Positions 1 to 8,232 of a DNA stretch of 21,430 nt are shown one piece after another. Source of the stretch: a virus; IMG/VR virus record IMGVR_UViG_3300013126_000294, positions 1-21,430 of that record; one strand, given 5' to 3'. The position numbers and the translations under genes were made by a program. Position 1 is the stretch's first letter, and every line of letters starts with the position of its first letter. The notes beneath the pieces are model-generated. The model did not search any database, was not told the DNA's origin, and worked only from the letters and a program-made list of their open reading frames with translations.

Positions 1-861
1 CCGACTAAAACCTCAACACCTACTAATACTGCAACCCCAACAAAAACTCCAACTCCAACAAATACGGCAACTAATACACCTACGCCATCAAACACACCAG
101 GTGTTTGTAAAACCTATCAATTGAATGGTGGTAACTCAGGAAGTTCATTTGTTTTGATTGATTGTGATGGAAACCCATTGACTGTAATTGTTGGCACAGG
201 TTTATCATCTGTTAGATGTGCAACATTTGTAAGTTTGATAAGTGGTAACGGGTCTGTAACTACTTTAGGTTCTTGTCCTTTACCATCTTCAACTCCTACA
301 CCAACACCATCAATTACTCCAAGTAACACAGTAACTCCATCAGTAACACCGACTAACACAACAACTAATACTCCAACACCGACTAAAACACCAACCAATA
401 CACCAACAAACACTTCAACCCAAACACCTACTAAGACATCAACACCAACAAATACACCATCAATTACTGCGAGTAATACTTCGACTAACACCCCTACACC
501 AACCAAAACACCAACCAATACTGCAACTAATTCACCAACACCAACTAATACTGCAACTAATTCACCAACACCAACTAATACCGCAACTAATACACCGACA
601 AACACCGTAACTCCAACAAATACTTCAACACCAACTCCAACACCTACACCATTTGGTGTATTTGACGTGGACGGTATTTATGATTACGGAACCGGTCAAA
701 CAGGAAGTTTCAGTGGTGGAACTTGGGAGTCACCTCCATTCCCTCTTGAACCTCCTCACCCATCTGATTGGGTTCCATTCGGAGCTGACGGAGAAAGACA
801 AGGTGTTGTTGTAGACTTGAGTGCAATTCAAATCGGTGGTTTCAACGGCCTAAACAATTAA
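1..861 (+). CDS. Pro/Thr-repeat virion or adhesin-type protein, C-terminal part (5' truncated by window)
   Basis: The reading frame is open from base 1, so the gene starts upstream of the window; 286 C-terminal residues are visible. The order is: a Pro/Thr/Asn linker (residues 1-34), a compact Gly/Ser-rich domain with four cysteines (about 36-95, motifs LIDCDGNPLTV and SSVRCATFV), a second linker of about 120 residues made almost only of P, T, N, S and K in a TPTNT/TPTKT rhythm, and a 69-residue Gly/aromatic-rich C-terminus ending GGFNGLNN. There is no catalytic motif. Small domains joined by Thr/Pro linkers are typical of secreted or virion-displayed proteins, and the place next to head and tail genes suggests a fibre or surface decoration protein. 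That role is inference; the family is not identified. The Val/Gly-rich frame on the opposite strand is only a mirror of the repeat. Confidence 0.8.
   Translation, partial: PTKTSTPTNTATPTKTPTPTNTATNTPTPSNTPGVCKTYQLNGGNSGSSFVLIDCDGNPLTVIVGTGLSSVRCATFVSLISGNGSVTTLGSCPLPSSTPTPTPSITPSNTVTPSVTPTNTTTNTPTPTKTPTNTPTNTSTQTPTKTSTPTNTPSITASNTSTNTPTPTKTPTNTATNSPTPTNTATNSPTPTNTATNTPTNTVTPTNTSTPTPTPTPFGVFDVDGIYDYGTGQTGSFSGGTWESPPFPLEPPHPSDWVPFGADGERQGVVVDLSAIQIGGFNGLNN
511..600 (+). repeat. Three tandem 30-bp units in the Pro/Thr linker
   Basis: Positions 511-540, 541-570 and 571-600 are near-identical 30-bp copies, each encoding about PTNTATNSPT, with only a few substitutions. They lie inside a longer degenerate (ACN-CCN)-rich tract, about 286-651, with a second stretch at 1-102. 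The period is a multiple of three, so copy-number change would lengthen or shorten the linker without a frameshift. Confidence 0.9.
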
Positions 862-883
862 AAAAAATAATCAAACAAATACT

Positions 884-2083
884 ATGTCAAAACTTAAACC
901 TATCGGTAGTGAAAAACTAACAGGAACCGACAAAATCAAAAGAATCATTGAGATTGCCAATTTTAACAATTCTCAATCATCTTTAAAAGAAGGTGTATCT
1001 GATTATTCTATCAATTTAGTTGATGGATTCCAGTATCACATTGTTAAAGAAAAACAAGGTTATATAATCAAAAAAGGTATCAATGAAAGTACTGCCGACT
1101 ATATCGAACCTATGAAAAATAGAAAGTATTATAATTCCTATAGTCAGGCTTTAAAAAGATTGAACCTTATAATTAAGGAAGTGAATGTTACTAACGGTAA
1201 CGAAGAAGGTACTTCATTGTTTGGTGAACAGAAAAAATTTGTAATCAAATCTAAATCAACACCTGCTGCTGAACCTATGATGGATGAACCGGCTCCTGCT
1301 CCTGTAACTCCACCAGCAGTTCCTGAACCTGAATTACCTGCAGCACCTATGGCTGACGATGAAATGGGTGATATGCCCCCTGTTGATGACGTAGCACCAG
1401 AGGGAGATATCGAAATGGATGCTGAAATGGATATAGAGGCTCCTGATATGGAAGATGAAGAGGAAGTTGTAACTTTTAAATCAATCCAAAAATTAACAGG
1501 TAAGTTAACTCAAAAAATGAGAGCACTTGAATCACAGGAAGGAATGACTTCTGAAGACATCAAGTATGTTATCAATATGGTTATATCTGCAACAGATTTA
1601 ACAAAGTTAACTGAGGAAGATATGGAAGACATTATGGATAAGTTGGAAAACGTTGAAGCTGAGGCTGATATGGATACAATAGGTCCTGATGAAATGGGTA
1701 TGGAAGACGAAATGGATATCGAAACAGACGTTGAAATCCCTATGGCACCTGAAGAACCTACAGAATCATACAAACCTACTATGGGTATGAAAGAATCAAA
1801 GATAGATAAAGTTCTGAGTAACTATTTTGAAGTTTCTGATTCTGAAATCGAATATGCAAAGAGATTGAGTGAAGAAAGAAAAAGAGAAAAGGATTTAAAA
1901 GTTTCTGTAGATTTTGAAAAAATCGAAAAAATTTCTGAGACAATTGAACAAGAAATGTCTGCTAAGAAGTTTTTAGAAGAAAATAAGTTTTTCCATTTGG
2001 TTGGTAAAACCAATAAGAAAAATTTGGTTTTTGAATTCAAAAATAAATTGGTTAAAATCAGTCAAGAAGGTCAGGTTTTATGA
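884..2083 (+). CDS. Acidic, Pro/Ala/Met-rich protein of unknown function
   Basis: 399 residues. The N-terminal 110 residues form a mixed alpha/beta region (DGFQYHIVKEKQGYIIKKG). Then comes a low-complexity Pro/Ala and Asp/Glu/Met tract (about 125-195), a helical acidic middle (about 195-300), and a lysine-rich helical C-terminus (ESKIDKVLSNYFE onwards) ending in a short beta-like stretch, KKNLVFEFKNKLVKIS. The ATG follows an A-rich leader with no Shine-Dalgarno sequence; the leader's CAAATACT just before the ATG is shared with the capsid gene. The stop overlaps the next start (ATGA), so the two are probably co-translated. The acidic, Met-rich style resembles the scaffold protein encoded further downstream, but I see no homology that would justify calling it scaffold. 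The late-gene setting suggests a virion or assembly role. Confidence 0.8.
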   Translation: MSKLKPIGSEKLTGTDKIKRIIEIANFNNSQSSLKEGVSDYSINLVDGFQYHIVKEKQGYIIKKGINESTADYIEPMKNRKYYNSYSQALKRLNLIIKEVNVTNGNEEGTSLFGEQKKFVIKSKSTPAAEPMMDEPAPAPVTPPAVPEPELPAAPMADDEMGDMPPVDDVAPEGDIEMDAEMDIEAPDMEDEEEVVTFKSIQKLTGKLTQKMRALESQEGMTSEDIKYVINMVISATDLTKLTEEDMEDIMDKLENVEAEADMDTIGPDEMGMEDEMDIETDVEIPMAPEEPTESYKPTMGMKESKIDKVLSNYFEVSDSEIEYAKRLSEERKREKDLKVSVDFEKIEKISETIEQEMSAKKFLEENKFFHLVGKTNKKNLVFEFKNKLVKISQEGQVL

Positions 2084-2475
2084 GTTATCTAATTTATATT
2101 AATGGACTTGGTCCTGACTATAAAGGAGATAATTTATATGAATTTATATTTTCTGATACCAAAGAGGTATGGGGTGAGTCTTGGGACAATCAACCAGCCG
2201 CGGGTTATCCTCACCCACCTGAATTAGATTATATAAAAAAAGTTGGAATTCTTAGAAACACTGAAATCAAGTTAGAACTGATACAAAATTCTGATTTATT
2301 TTCTTTGGTGGACTCAATGGATGGAGTAGTTGCATTGGGATGGGAACCATCAGACAGAGATAGAGACAAAAGATTAGTATTTTCATTTGGTGAGCCAGAA
2401 AAAACTGTTAAAGATAAACTCTACGAGATGGATTTGATTCTCGAATTTGAAAAAGACGTTGTATATGAAAACTAA
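2080..2475 (+). CDS. Conserved-looking phage protein of unknown function
   Basis: 131 residues. It is soluble and looks globular, with an aromatic-rich N-terminal half (YEFIFSDTKEVWGESW, then YPHPPELDY) and a beta-rich second half (GVVALGWEPSD, RLVFSFGEPE). It has no signal peptide, membrane segment or recognisable catalytic motif. It starts inside the stop codon of the upstream gene (ATGA overlap) and its 3' end overlaps the next gene by 11 bp, so it belongs to a tightly packed operon that runs into the terminase gene. No family assignment is possible by eye. Confidence 0.75.
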   Translation: MSYLIYINGLGPDYKGDNLYEFIFSDTKEVWGESWDNQPAAGYPHPPELDYIKKVGILRNTEIKLELIQNSDLFSLVDSMDGVVALGWEPSDRDRDKRLVFSFGEPEKTVKDKLYEMDLILEFEKDVVYEN

Positions 2476-3268
2476 TTCTAAAGCACTTAAACTTATCGAA
2501 ATGGGTCTTAGTGCTAATACCGTGGGCAAATTGACTGAATCTCAATTAGATTTATTGTATAATAAATTTATGATTCAAGAACAAGGTATTGTGATGATGT
2601 CGGCAGATAAAGCCTCAAGAGAACCTCAAAAACTTAAAGATTTAACATCTAAAGGAATCAACGTAAAAGTTGAAACTGAAATGACGGAAGATGAGGTTGA
2701 CCCTATGGATGTTTTCAAAGGACAAGTTACTCAACAACCACACCAAGTTGGTGCGTCAACTGATATGGATGACCCTTCAGGGGCAGTGGACGGAATGCCA
2801 ACAGAAGGTGAACTTGGAGAAAAAAAGAAGGAATACAATCCTTGGGCGATATGTACCTCAACAATGGGAAAAGAATTTGGGACCACTGAAAGAAGTGATT
2901 GGAGCAAATCTGAGACTAACAAGTACGAGAGATGTGTTAAAGACGTTAAAAAATCAATCAAGGAAGGAAAAAACCCTTACCATTGGTTAATTGAAAAAGA
3001 AATCGTATCTTTGGTGGAAAGAAACTTAACACCCAAGATGACAAAGAGAGATTTTATCAAAACGATATTTGAAGCTCCAACGGAAGCTCCAACAAAACCT
3101 AAAACTAAGCCAGGTGTAAAACCTGATACAAAACCCCAAAGACCACCACACCCTGGTAAAAATCCAAACCCAGGAGAAAATCCTGCACCCAAAGCTCAGG
3201 ATTTAGAAAGGGCTAAAGAAGATGTGTTGAACGCAATTAAAAGTTTACTAAGTAATGGCAAGAAGTAA
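2465..3268 (+). CDS. Small structural-type protein with Trp-Cys motif and Pro/Lys tail
   Basis: I take ATG 2465 as the start (267 residues); a TTG at 2447 would add six residues but lies deeper in the upstream gene. The N-terminal 36 residues form a helical segment (SKALKLIEMGL, then LTESQLDLLYNKF). Residues 80-120 are low complexity. Residues 125-170 hold NPWAICTSTMGKEFG followed by KYERCVKDVKKSIKEGKN, a two-cysteine unit (C130, C157) of a kind seen in many environmental phage proteins. Then come amphipathic helices (VSLVERNL, KRDFIKTIFE), a Pro/Lys/Thr-rich linker (about 204-245) and a final helix. Unknown function. The IFE-APT junction resembles a T4-type prohead-protease site, so an internal head protein is possible. 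It overlaps the next gene by 14 bp. Confidence 0.75.
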   Translation: MKTNSKALKLIEMGLSANTVGKLTESQLDLLYNKFMIQEQGIVMMSADKASREPQKLKDLTSKGINVKVETEMTEDEVDPMDVFKGQVTQQPHQVGASTDMDDPSGAVDGMPTEGELGEKKKEYNPWAICTSTMGKEFGTTERSDWSKSETNKYERCVKDVKKSIKEGKNPYHWLIEKEIVSLVERNLTPKMTKRDFIKTIFEAPTEAPTKPKTKPGVKPDTKPQRPPHPGKNPNPGENPAPKAQDLERAKEDVLNAIKSLLSNGKK

Positions 3269-4544
3269 AAAAATTCAGGAACAAATCGATTATGGTGATT
3301 ATCCTGAAAGGATGGACCCATCTTTGGAGAGAAAAATTTCTAACCCTCAAAGTCCATATGCACAGAATCCTGCACTTCCTCGTCGTGAACAGGACGTACA
3401 AAGATTAATCACAAATAGATTTAAACAAGTTGTTGATAAGTTAAGAAGTGCTACCTCTAATCAAACACTTGTTACTCCAAGAAATCTTGCAATGATGATT
3501 AAATCTGAGGCTTATGGTAAAATTATGCCAACTTGGCAAATTGAGCAACGGCACCTTGAAGAGTTAAAAGACTTGGCTCTGAGGGCTTGTCTCGAAGAGT
3601 CTGAAGTTCCTGAAAATTGGTTCAATTTTGATTTACACTTAGGGGAACAAATCAATGTACAAAATTTCCGAAACGAATCTGAGGAATTAGAAGATGAAAC
3701 CGAAGAAGAAATAAAAGCAAAGGCTTTGATGGATGGTGATGAACTTACTCGGAAGGAATTGGTTGAACTTGAAATTCATAAGAGAAATATCATCAACGCA
3801 ATTATTCAGGGGACAGCCAAAAAAGGACACTACGTCTTCCAAAAACCAAGTGTTAGAAGAGAACTTAACAGGATTAACCCAAATCTCTATGACAATTACT
3901 TATTGATTATGGCTTTGAATGACTTCAATTATTTTACTGATGAGGCTTCGATAGAATATATGTCTGAAACAGGACAAGGTGTTGGTGGAAAAGTAGAACT
4001 CCAAGCCAACAACAACAACGATGATGAGGGCGAAGGTGAAGAAGGTGAAGAAAAACCTGATACAACAATCTCTGCTTGGGGTATGTTATTTCCAATCTTG
4101 TGTCACGAAATTTTGAAAGGTTTGGAAGAGGCTAAAGGTAGATATGGTTTACCTGAAGACCCTGTTATAAGACAACAAGTTATGGGTCAAACGGACACTT
4201 TACCTATGGAGGCCTGGTCTTTGAGAATTGGTCCGCCAGTTGTTGAAAAATTACGATTTGCTCTACCCGATGAGATTTTTGAAGATGAAAATAAAGGTTT
4301 AATAAATTGGTTCCAAATGGAACTTTATAAACTTCCTGCTGCTGAGGTAATAAAACTTACGGGAGACGCAATTTCAGAGGATAAATCTCGTGTTTCTAAA
4401 GCAACCGATAGGTTCCGCGAGATTATGAAAAGGGCGAACCAACTCAAAACAGATTATGAAAATTTCAAACCAGAGAAAGAAGACTCTGGTGAAGATGGTT
4501 TTGACGACTTGTTGGCAGGACTTGGTATAAGTCCCTCCAAATAA
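3255..4544 (+). CDS. Conserved phage protein immediately upstream of terminase, unknown function
   Basis: 429 residues, soluble. The N-terminus is basic. Residues about 45-115 are helical (QDVQRLITNRFKQVVDKL, then LAMMIKSEAYGKIMPTWQIE). A Glu-rich stretch follows (about 140-165, EELEDETEEEIKAKA), then a helical region that includes RNIINAIIQGTAKKGHYVFQ. About residues 250-270 there is an Asn/Asp/Glu/Gly low-complexity loop, and then a folded C-terminal part (ISAWGMLFPILCHEILKGLEEAKGRYG). The start lies within the upstream gene and the stop overlaps the terminase ATG by one base (TAATG), so translation is probably coupled. The position directly before the large terminase raises the small-terminase question, but the length is far above the usual 150-200 residues and no DNA-binding motif is visible. 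I leave the function open. Confidence 0.8.
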   Translation: MARSKKIQEQIDYGDYPERMDPSLERKISNPQSPYAQNPALPRREQDVQRLITNRFKQVVDKLRSATSNQTLVTPRNLAMMIKSEAYGKIMPTWQIEQRHLEELKDLALRACLEESEVPENWFNFDLHLGEQINVQNFRNESEELEDETEEEIKAKALMDGDELTRKELVELEIHKRNIINAIIQGTAKKGHYVFQKPSVRRELNRINPNLYDNYLLIMALNDFNYFTDEASIEYMSETGQGVGGKVELQANNNNDDEGEGEEGEEKPDTTISAWGMLFPILCHEILKGLEEAKGRYGLPEDPVIRQQVMGQTDTLPMEAWSLRIGPPVVEKLRFALPDEIFEDENKGLINWFQMELYKLPAAEVIKLTGDAISEDKSRVSKATDRFREIMKRANQLKTDYENFKPEKEDSGEDGFDDLLAGLGISPSK

Positions 4545-6313
4545 TGAGTCTAACAAAAGAACAACTTTTAATAGAGTATAAGAAGTGTATGACTAATACG
4601 CCATACGCTCTTAAAACCTATCTCCAAACTTATGACAACACTGTTTCCAAGTACGTACCGCTGGAGTTATTCCAAGACCAAGTTCAATTAATTAACGATT
4701 ACGACAATCACAATGAAAACATTGCCCTGAAGTATCGTCAGGCGGGGGTATCAACAGTCTCTGCTGCTTGGTCAAGTAAAAGATTGGCATTTGCCCGTAA
4801 AGAAAAACCTGAAAAAATATTGATTATTGCCAACAAACTTGAAACATCTGTTGAATTTGCAAACAAAATTCGAGCATTTACAGAACAATGGCCAAGTTGG
4901 GTTGGTATTGGTTTCTCAGGTGAAAAAAACTCTGCAAGACATTTCAAACTTTCAAATGACTGTGAAGTAAAGGCCGTAGCAACATCAAAAGATGCACTTC
5001 GTGGATATAGCCCCACGGTCTTAATCTTTGACGAGGCTGCGTTTATTGAGGCCGACAGTGATTTTTGGGCTGCTTGTATGGCATCACTTTCTACAGGTGG
5101 TAAAGTGATAGTTATTTCTACTCCAAATGGTTATGACCCAATTTATTATGAAATCTATGACCAAGCCTTGAGGGGTATGAATGATTTCAAAATCACAGAA
5201 ATGTTTTGGTATAGAGACCCCCGTTATACAAAAGATTTGTATATGGTCAAAACCAAAGATATCGTTCATTATTTACTCAACAAAGAAGAATATACTGCCG
5301 AGGATATTATAAGTTTGAAAGACATAGACATTCGGGAAAGAAGTTTAACAAGTCTTCAAGTTTACCTTTCTGATGGTTACAAACCTTGTTCAACTTGGTT
5401 CGAGGCTATGGTAAAAAAACTTAAGTACGACCGAAGGAAAGTTGCTCAGGAATTGGAATGTAATTTCTTGGGTTCAGGTGATAACGTCTTTGACTCTAAC
5501 ACACTACAGGACATTTCCCAAAACTACATAAAGGAACCAAATGCAAAGTTGATGGCTAATCAATTATGGATTTGGAAAGAACCTGAAAACGGACATAGAT
5601 ACGTAATGGGTATAGACGTGTCACGAGGTGACTCAGAAGACTTTTCGAGTATACAAATCATTGACTTTGACGCTCGTGAACAGGTATTGGAATTTGTTGG
5701 TAAAATTCCACCCGATGTGTTAGCTGAAATTGCGTTTAAGTGGGGTAATATGTATAGTGCTCTTTGTATTACAGATTTGACTGGTGGTATGGGTGTGGCA
5801 ACATCAAGAAAATTACAAGAATTAGGTTATGAAAACTTTTACATTGAGGGAGTCGATTTTGCAAATAAATGGAAGTACGACCCCAAGTTAAAAGAAAAAA
5901 TTCCAGGTATAAACTTCAACGCAAAAAGGGTTCAAATTATTGCATCTTTTGAGGAAGCAATTAGACACAAATTCCAAATTCGTTCGAGTAGACTTTTAAA
6001 TGAAATGGGTACTTTCGTTTACATAAACGGAAGACCTGACCACCAAAGAGGCCATCACGATGACTGTATTATGGGAATCTCAATGGCTTGTTTTGCAGCC
6101 GAGGCGGCATTTCCCTCACTAAGTAAAGTTGAAAATCATACCAAGTCTATGTTAAATTCTTGGACAACTATGGTTTCCGAAAACAAAGACCAATCAAAAT
6201 ACTTTAATCCATCATTACCTCAGACACCAGGGTCAATGACAAAAAATAGTAAATATTACACTCCTACTCGTAATGATTATGAACAATATAAATGGTTGTT
6301 TGGTCCGAAGTAG
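4544..6313 (+). CDS. Terminase large subunit (T4 gp17-like DNA-packaging ATPase/nuclease)
   Basis: 589 residues, close to T4 gp17 (610). It is the motor that docks on the portal, hydrolyses ATP to pump DNA into the prohead and cuts the concatemer. The N-terminal ATPase shows a gp17-type Walker A variant, RQAGVST (65-71), Walker B VLIFDEAAF (159-167; D163, E164) and coupling motif STPNG (192-196). The C-terminal RNase-H-like nuclease shows the metal-binding acids in GIDVSRGDSEDF (D358), ITDLTGG (D411) and GHHDDCIMG (D506/D507), matching the gp17 triad D401/E458/D542 in spacing. The Trp/Tyr-rich C-terminal tail (YKWLFGPK) could contact the portal. The start overlaps the upstream stop by one base and the portal gene follows after 38 bp. 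All key residues are present, so it should be active. Confidence 0.96.
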   Translation: MSLTKEQLLIEYKKCMTNTPYALKTYLQTYDNTVSKYVPLELFQDQVQLINDYDNHNENIALKYRQAGVSTVSAAWSSKRLAFARKEKPEKILIIANKLETSVEFANKIRAFTEQWPSWVGIGFSGEKNSARHFKLSNDCEVKAVATSKDALRGYSPTVLIFDEAAFIEADSDFWAACMASLSTGGKVIVISTPNGYDPIYYEIYDQALRGMNDFKITEMFWYRDPRYTKDLYMVKTKDIVHYLLNKEEYTAEDIISLKDIDIRERSLTSLQVYLSDGYKPCSTWFEAMVKKLKYDRRKVAQELECNFLGSGDNVFDSNTLQDISQNYIKEPNAKLMANQLWIWKEPENGHRYVMGIDVSRGDSEDFSSIQIIDFDAREQVLEFVGKIPPDVLAEIAFKWGNMYSALCITDLTGGMGVATSRKLQELGYENFYIEGVDFANKWKYDPKLKEKIPGINFNAKRVQIIASFEEAIRHKFQIRSSRLLNEMGTFVYINGRPDHQRGHHDDCIMGISMACFAAEAAFPSLSKVENHTKSMLNSWTTMVSENKDQSKYFNPSLPQTPGSMTKNSKYYTPTRNDYEQYKWLFGPK

Positions 6314-6321
6314 TATTTATA
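6314..6321 (+). promoter_or_regulatory. TATTTATA element upstream of portal gene
   Basis: TATTTATA lies in the 38-bp gap between terminase and portal, 30 nt before the portal ATG and on the coding strand. It is one of eight such elements in the window, each before a gene start, so a phage promoter core is plausible. No partner -35 box is evident. Confidence 0.45.
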
Positions 6322-6351
6322 AAAGACGATTGATAAGTAAATTTATAGATA

Positions 6352-8208
6352 ATGAGTGATAAGAATTTTACCATATGGCAACGATTAGGTAGGGCAATGG
6401 GTCCTGATGCTCTTATGAGTCAGGATTTTCCTATATACAAGTTCGACAAAAAAGAACTTTTAAGAACTACCGATAAAGCTGAATATGAAAAAGAAAAATT
6501 ACAAGCTCGTCAGACATCTTACTTAGCAGGTCAATTTGCGAAGGTTGAAAGTAACTTATACACACAAGCGGTTTACTATGAACCAAACAGATTGGCGTCG
6601 TATTACGATTATGAATCGATGGAATATACTCCTGAGATTTCTGCGGCACTTGATATCTACGCTGAAGAATCTACCACACCAAATGAGGATGGTTTTGTTC
6701 TCCAAATTTATTCTGAATCTAAAAGAATTAAATCTGTCTTGGCGGATTTATTCAACAATAACTTAGATATCAACACAAACTTACCTATGTGGACTCGTAA
6801 CACTTGTAAGTATGGTGACAATTTTATTTATCTCAGATTGGACCCTGAAGGGGGTGTTATCGGTTGTCAACAATTACCAAACGTTGAAATCGAAAGAATT
6901 GAGAGAGGTTTGATGAACGGGTCAAACTACGAAATCAAAAAAGAGGACGACCAAAAAGGTTTGAAATTCTATTGGAAAGCAAGAAATATGGAATTCCAAC
7001 CTTGGGAAATAGGTCACTTCAGACTATTGGGTGACGATAGAAAATTGCCGTATGGTACATCAATGTTGGAAAAGTCCCGTAGAATTTGGAAACAACTTCT
7101 ATTATCGGAGGACGCGATGTTGATATATCGTACTTCAAGAGCCCCAGAACGTAGAGTATTTAAAGTCTACGTAGGAAATATGAACGACGACGACGTTGAG
7201 GCGTATGTACAACGTGTTGCAAACAAGTTCAAAAGAGAACAAATTGTTGACAGTAAAACAGGTCAGGTTGATATGAGATTCAACCAAATGGCTGTTGACC
7301 AAGATTATTTTATTCCTGTTCGTGACCCCGCAGCACCAAATCCAATTGATACTTTGGCAGGTGCTCAGAATCTTTCTGAAATTGCGGATATTGAATATCT
7401 TCAGAAAAAACTTGTAACTGCTCTTCGTATACCTAAGGCGTTTCTTGGTTTCGAAGACGTAGTTGGAGATGGAAAGAGTTTAGCTCTTATGGATATTCGT
7501 TTTGCAAGAACCATCAATAGAATTCAAAAATCTATGGTTCAGGAATTAAATAAGATTGCGATTATCCACTTGTTTTTGTTGGGATTTGAAGAAGAAATTT
7601 CAAACTTTACTTTGGGATTAACAAACCCCTCAACTCAGGCAGACCTTCTTAAAATTGACATTTGGAAAGAAAAAATGTTATTGTACAAAGATATGGTTTC
7701 TGACCCTGGCTCAGGTATTGCAGCAACTTCATCAACGTGGGCTAAGAAGCATTTATTCCAATGGTCTGACGATGAAATCAGAGTTGATTTATTACAACAA
7801 AGAATTGAAAAAGCTGTTGGTGAAGAACTCAAACAAACACCAACTGTAATTGTTAAGACAGGTATATTCGATACAATCGATAAATTGTATGGTACGGGTA
7901 AAGCACCTGCAGGTACACCAGCACCAGGAGGAGAAGAGGCCGGAGCACCAGCTGAGTTAGGTGGAGCATTCGCTGGTGGAGATTTGGGAGGAGAGGTACC
8001 AGCATCACCTCCACCAGGTGGAGAGTTAGGAGGGGGTGAACCACCGACACCACCACCGGGTGAAATTACACCAGAAAGTATTTCAAATCGTGATATGAAT
8101 ATCCTTTTGGAATCAGATATGTTTGGTAAAAAGTTTTTAGATTTGGGAGTTGGACAACAAAGTTTAGGAAAAATCGAGGAAGAACTGGATAAGTTACTTG
8201 GTTCCTAA
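6352..8208 (+). CDS. Portal vertex protein (T4 gp20-like)
   Basis: 618 residues. It forms the dodecameric ring at the packaging vertex, initiates prohead assembly and later joins the tail. The N-terminal part has the gp20-type pattern: a basic start, YYDYESMEYTPEISAALDIYAEE (about 84-106), then MWTRNTCKYGDNFIYLRLDP, LLGDDRKLPYGTSMLEKSRRIWKQL (wing and stem region) and IYRTSRAPERRVFKVYVGNM. The long clip and stem helices follow (EYLQKKLVTALRIPKAFLGFED, FARTINRIQKSMVQELNKIA). Residues 514-571 are an unusual Gly/Pro/Ala/Glu low-complexity insert, followed by a 47-residue helical tail. The core is long enough to be complete. It sits directly after terminase, whereas in T4 genes 18 and 19 lie between them. 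Confidence 0.95.
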   Translation: MSDKNFTIWQRLGRAMGPDALMSQDFPIYKFDKKELLRTTDKAEYEKEKLQARQTSYLAGQFAKVESNLYTQAVYYEPNRLASYYDYESMEYTPEISAALDIYAEESTTPNEDGFVLQIYSESKRIKSVLADLFNNNLDINTNLPMWTRNTCKYGDNFIYLRLDPEGGVIGCQQLPNVEIERIERGLMNGSNYEIKKEDDQKGLKFYWKARNMEFQPWEIGHFRLLGDDRKLPYGTSMLEKSRRIWKQLLLSEDAMLIYRTSRAPERRVFKVYVGNMNDDDVEAYVQRVANKFKREQIVDSKTGQVDMRFNQMAVDQDYFIPVRDPAAPNPIDTLAGAQNLSEIADIEYLQKKLVTALRIPKAFLGFEDVVGDGKSLALMDIRFARTINRIQKSMVQELNKIAIIHLFLLGFEEEISNFTLGLTNPSTQADLLKIDIWKEKMLLYKDMVSDPGSGIAATSSTWAKKHLFQWSDDEIRVDLLQQRIEKAVGEELKQTPTVIVKTGIFDTIDKLYGTGKAPAGTPAPGGEEAGAPAELGGAFAGGDLGGEVPASPPPGGELGGGEPPTPPPGEITPESISNRDMNILLESDMFGKKFLDLGVGQQSLGKIEEELDKLLGS

Positions 8209-8216
8209 TATTTATT
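8209..8216 (+). promoter_or_regulatory. TATTTATT element between portal and next gene
   Basis: TATTTATT overlaps the bases just after the portal stop and ends 16 nt before the ATG at 8233. It is the same element as upstream of the portal, protease, scaffold and other genes, on the coding strand. Its position argues that the downstream gene starts at ATG 8233 rather than at TTG 8215, which would lie inside the element. Confidence 0.4.
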
Positions 8217-8232
8217 GGAAAATCCCCACGTA

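Noticed and set aside
121-123. TTG as the start of the left-edge gene
   Set aside because: The frame is open back to base 1 with the same Thr/Pro linker composition, so the start is outside the window.
511-600. Possible CRISPR-like direct repeats
   Set aside because: The copies are directly adjacent with no spacers, in frame, and lie within a coding low-complexity tract.
117-605. Minus-strand Val/Gly/Leu-rich 162-codon frame opposite the Pro/Thr gene
   Set aside because: It is the mirror of the ACN/CCN repeat, has no independent sequence features, and the + strand frame is open across the whole region.
2697-3192. Alternative frames inside the 2465 gene on both strands
   Set aside because: Shadows of one coherent coding frame; no motifs or supporting spacing.
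8215-8232. TTG start for the gene after the portal
   Set aside because: It lies inside the TATTTATT element; ATG 8233 fits the start usage of the rest of the window.
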